Assembly (NCBI GenBank): GCA_028709505.1 | Contig: JAQVWW010000124.1 | Coordinates: 1-5,171 of the forward strand | Reading direction: 5' to 3' | DNA length: 5,171 nucleotides | Origin: Eubacteriales bacterium | Lineage (GTDB): Bacteria; Bacillota; Clostridia; Christensenellales; UMGS416 | The notes under the pieces: model-generated | Seen by the model: the letters and a program-made list of their open reading frames with translations, nothing else | Told to the model about the DNA's origin: nothing | Database searches by the model: none | Program-made: the position numbers and the translations under genes | Shown here: piece after piece, positions 4,567 through 5,171 of the stretch | Layout of the letters: every line of letters begins with the position of its first letter | Position numbering within the stretch: the stretch's first letter is position 1

Positions 4567-5171
4567 AAACGTTTGCTACAGATTCCCATGATTCCTCTGC
4601 GGGGTACGTCGATATTCCCGCATATGGTGTTAAGCTTTGAAGTGGGCCGTGAACGCTCGATAGCGGCGGTGGATGCCGCTGTTGAGCAGGACAGCGAAGT
4701 GTTTTTGGTAACTCAGCGCGACGTCAACTGCGAAGAGCCGGCCCAGGACGACCTGTATGCGGTGGGCGTACTGGCCCACATCAAGCAGGTGTTGCGCACG
4801 CAGGACGGCGTACTGCGCATCATCGCCCAGGGCGGGCGGCGCGCGCAGCTGGACAGCATCATCGCCATCGATCCCTACTGGGAAGCGACGGTGCAGCCGG
4901 TGGTGCCGGCGTCCATCGACGACAAGGTGCGGGCCGAAGCCATGGCGCGCAGCACGATGGAGCAGTTTGAAAATTATGCGACGGTATCGGGCCGCATCTC
5001 GCCGGAGGTGCTGGTCAGCGTGTCTGCCATCAGCGAATACGACGAACTGGCCGATACCATATCGGCCCAGGTGGTGCGCAAGATAAGCCAGCGCCAGCAG
5101 CTGCTGGAGACGCTGGATCCGCTGGAGCGGCTGGAGCGGCTGCAGGACGTGCTGGCCAGCGAGACCGATAT
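4564..5171 (+). CDS. lon: ATP-dependent Lon protease, N-terminal part
   Basis: The first 202 codons of Lon, a cytoplasmic AAA+ serine protease that degrades misfolded and regulatory proteins; the gene runs off the right edge. The visible part is the LON substrate-binding domain. It opens with IPMIPLRGTSIFPHMVLSFE (about residues 7-26), followed by VGRERSIAAVDAA, then EVFLVTQRD, DDLYAVGVLAHIKQVLR and IIAQGGRRAQL. The later helical part includes ISAQVVRKISQRQQLLETLD and LERLERLQDVL, where Lon proteins carry the conserved helices leading towards the ATPase. The ATPase and protease domains are outside the window, so intactness cannot be judged. Translation starts at TTG, which usually lowers output. 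It has its own promoter inside a dyad, separate from the dehydrogenase, whose stop is 109 bases upstream. Confidence 0.94.
   Translation, partial: MKRLLQIPMIPLRGTSIFPHMVLSFEVGRERSIAAVDAAVEQDSEVFLVTQRDVNCEEPAQDDLYAVGVLAHIKQVLRTQDGVLRIIAQGGRRAQLDSIIAIDPYWEATVQPVVPASIDDKVRAEAMARSTMEQFENYATVSGRISPEVLVSVSAISEYDELADTISAQVVRKISQRQQLLETLDPLERLERLQDVLASETD

Noticed and set aside
4757..5086. A 109-codon Arg/Trp/Cys-rich + strand frame inside lon
   Set aside because: It is an out-of-frame shadow; the lon frame shows a clear LON substrate-binding domain throughout the same bases.

Overview
The window is a GC-rich bacterial chromosomal segment with four protein genes, all on the + strand, and AT-rich control regions between them. 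AGGAGG-type ribosome binding sites, sigma-A style TATAAT boxes, a type 3 (archaeal/eukaryote-like) prolyl-tRNA synthetase, a bacterial Lon protease and a membrane-anchored CapA-like protein together suggest a GC-rich Bacillota, most likely a Clostridia-type anaerobe. That assignment is inference. No tRNA, rRNA, CRISPR array, insertion sequence or phage gene was seen.

Layout: (1) 2-442, the 3' end of proS, with the Cys4 zinc-binding tail and the typical C-terminus. (2) 443-752, a 310-base gap holding a terminator-like hairpin, a second looser inverted repeat, an AT-rich stretch and the promoter/RBS of the next gene. (3) 753-3011, a 752-residue single-pass membrane protein. Its 326-residue cytoplasmic N-terminus is disordered and carries an Arg/Ser-rich head and about 3.6 tandem copies of a charge-block repeat centred on GFFGRR. 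A membrane helix and a Thr/Pro linker follow, then an outside CapA-like (PGA_cap, calcineurin-like fold) domain in which several signature metal-site residues are replaced. (4) 3012-3266, a very strong terminator hairpin and a structured GC-rich leader. (5) 3267-4454, a complete group III iron-type alcohol dehydrogenase whose usual third metal ligand His is Gln. (6) 4455-4563, an AT-rich control region with an extended -10 promoter lying inside a 45-bp dyad. (7) 4564 to the window end, the first 202 codons of lon, starting with TTG.

The genes do not form an obvious pathway or operon. ProRS and Lon are housekeeping functions, the dehydrogenase is a fermentation or redox enzyme of unknown substrate, and the CapA-like protein is a cell-envelope protein. 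Long gaps, terminator-like hairpins and separate promoters suggest each is transcribed largely on its own. The most unusual item is the CapA-like protein, which combines a charge-patterned cytoplasmic repeat tail with an apparently catalytically degenerate extracellular domain.
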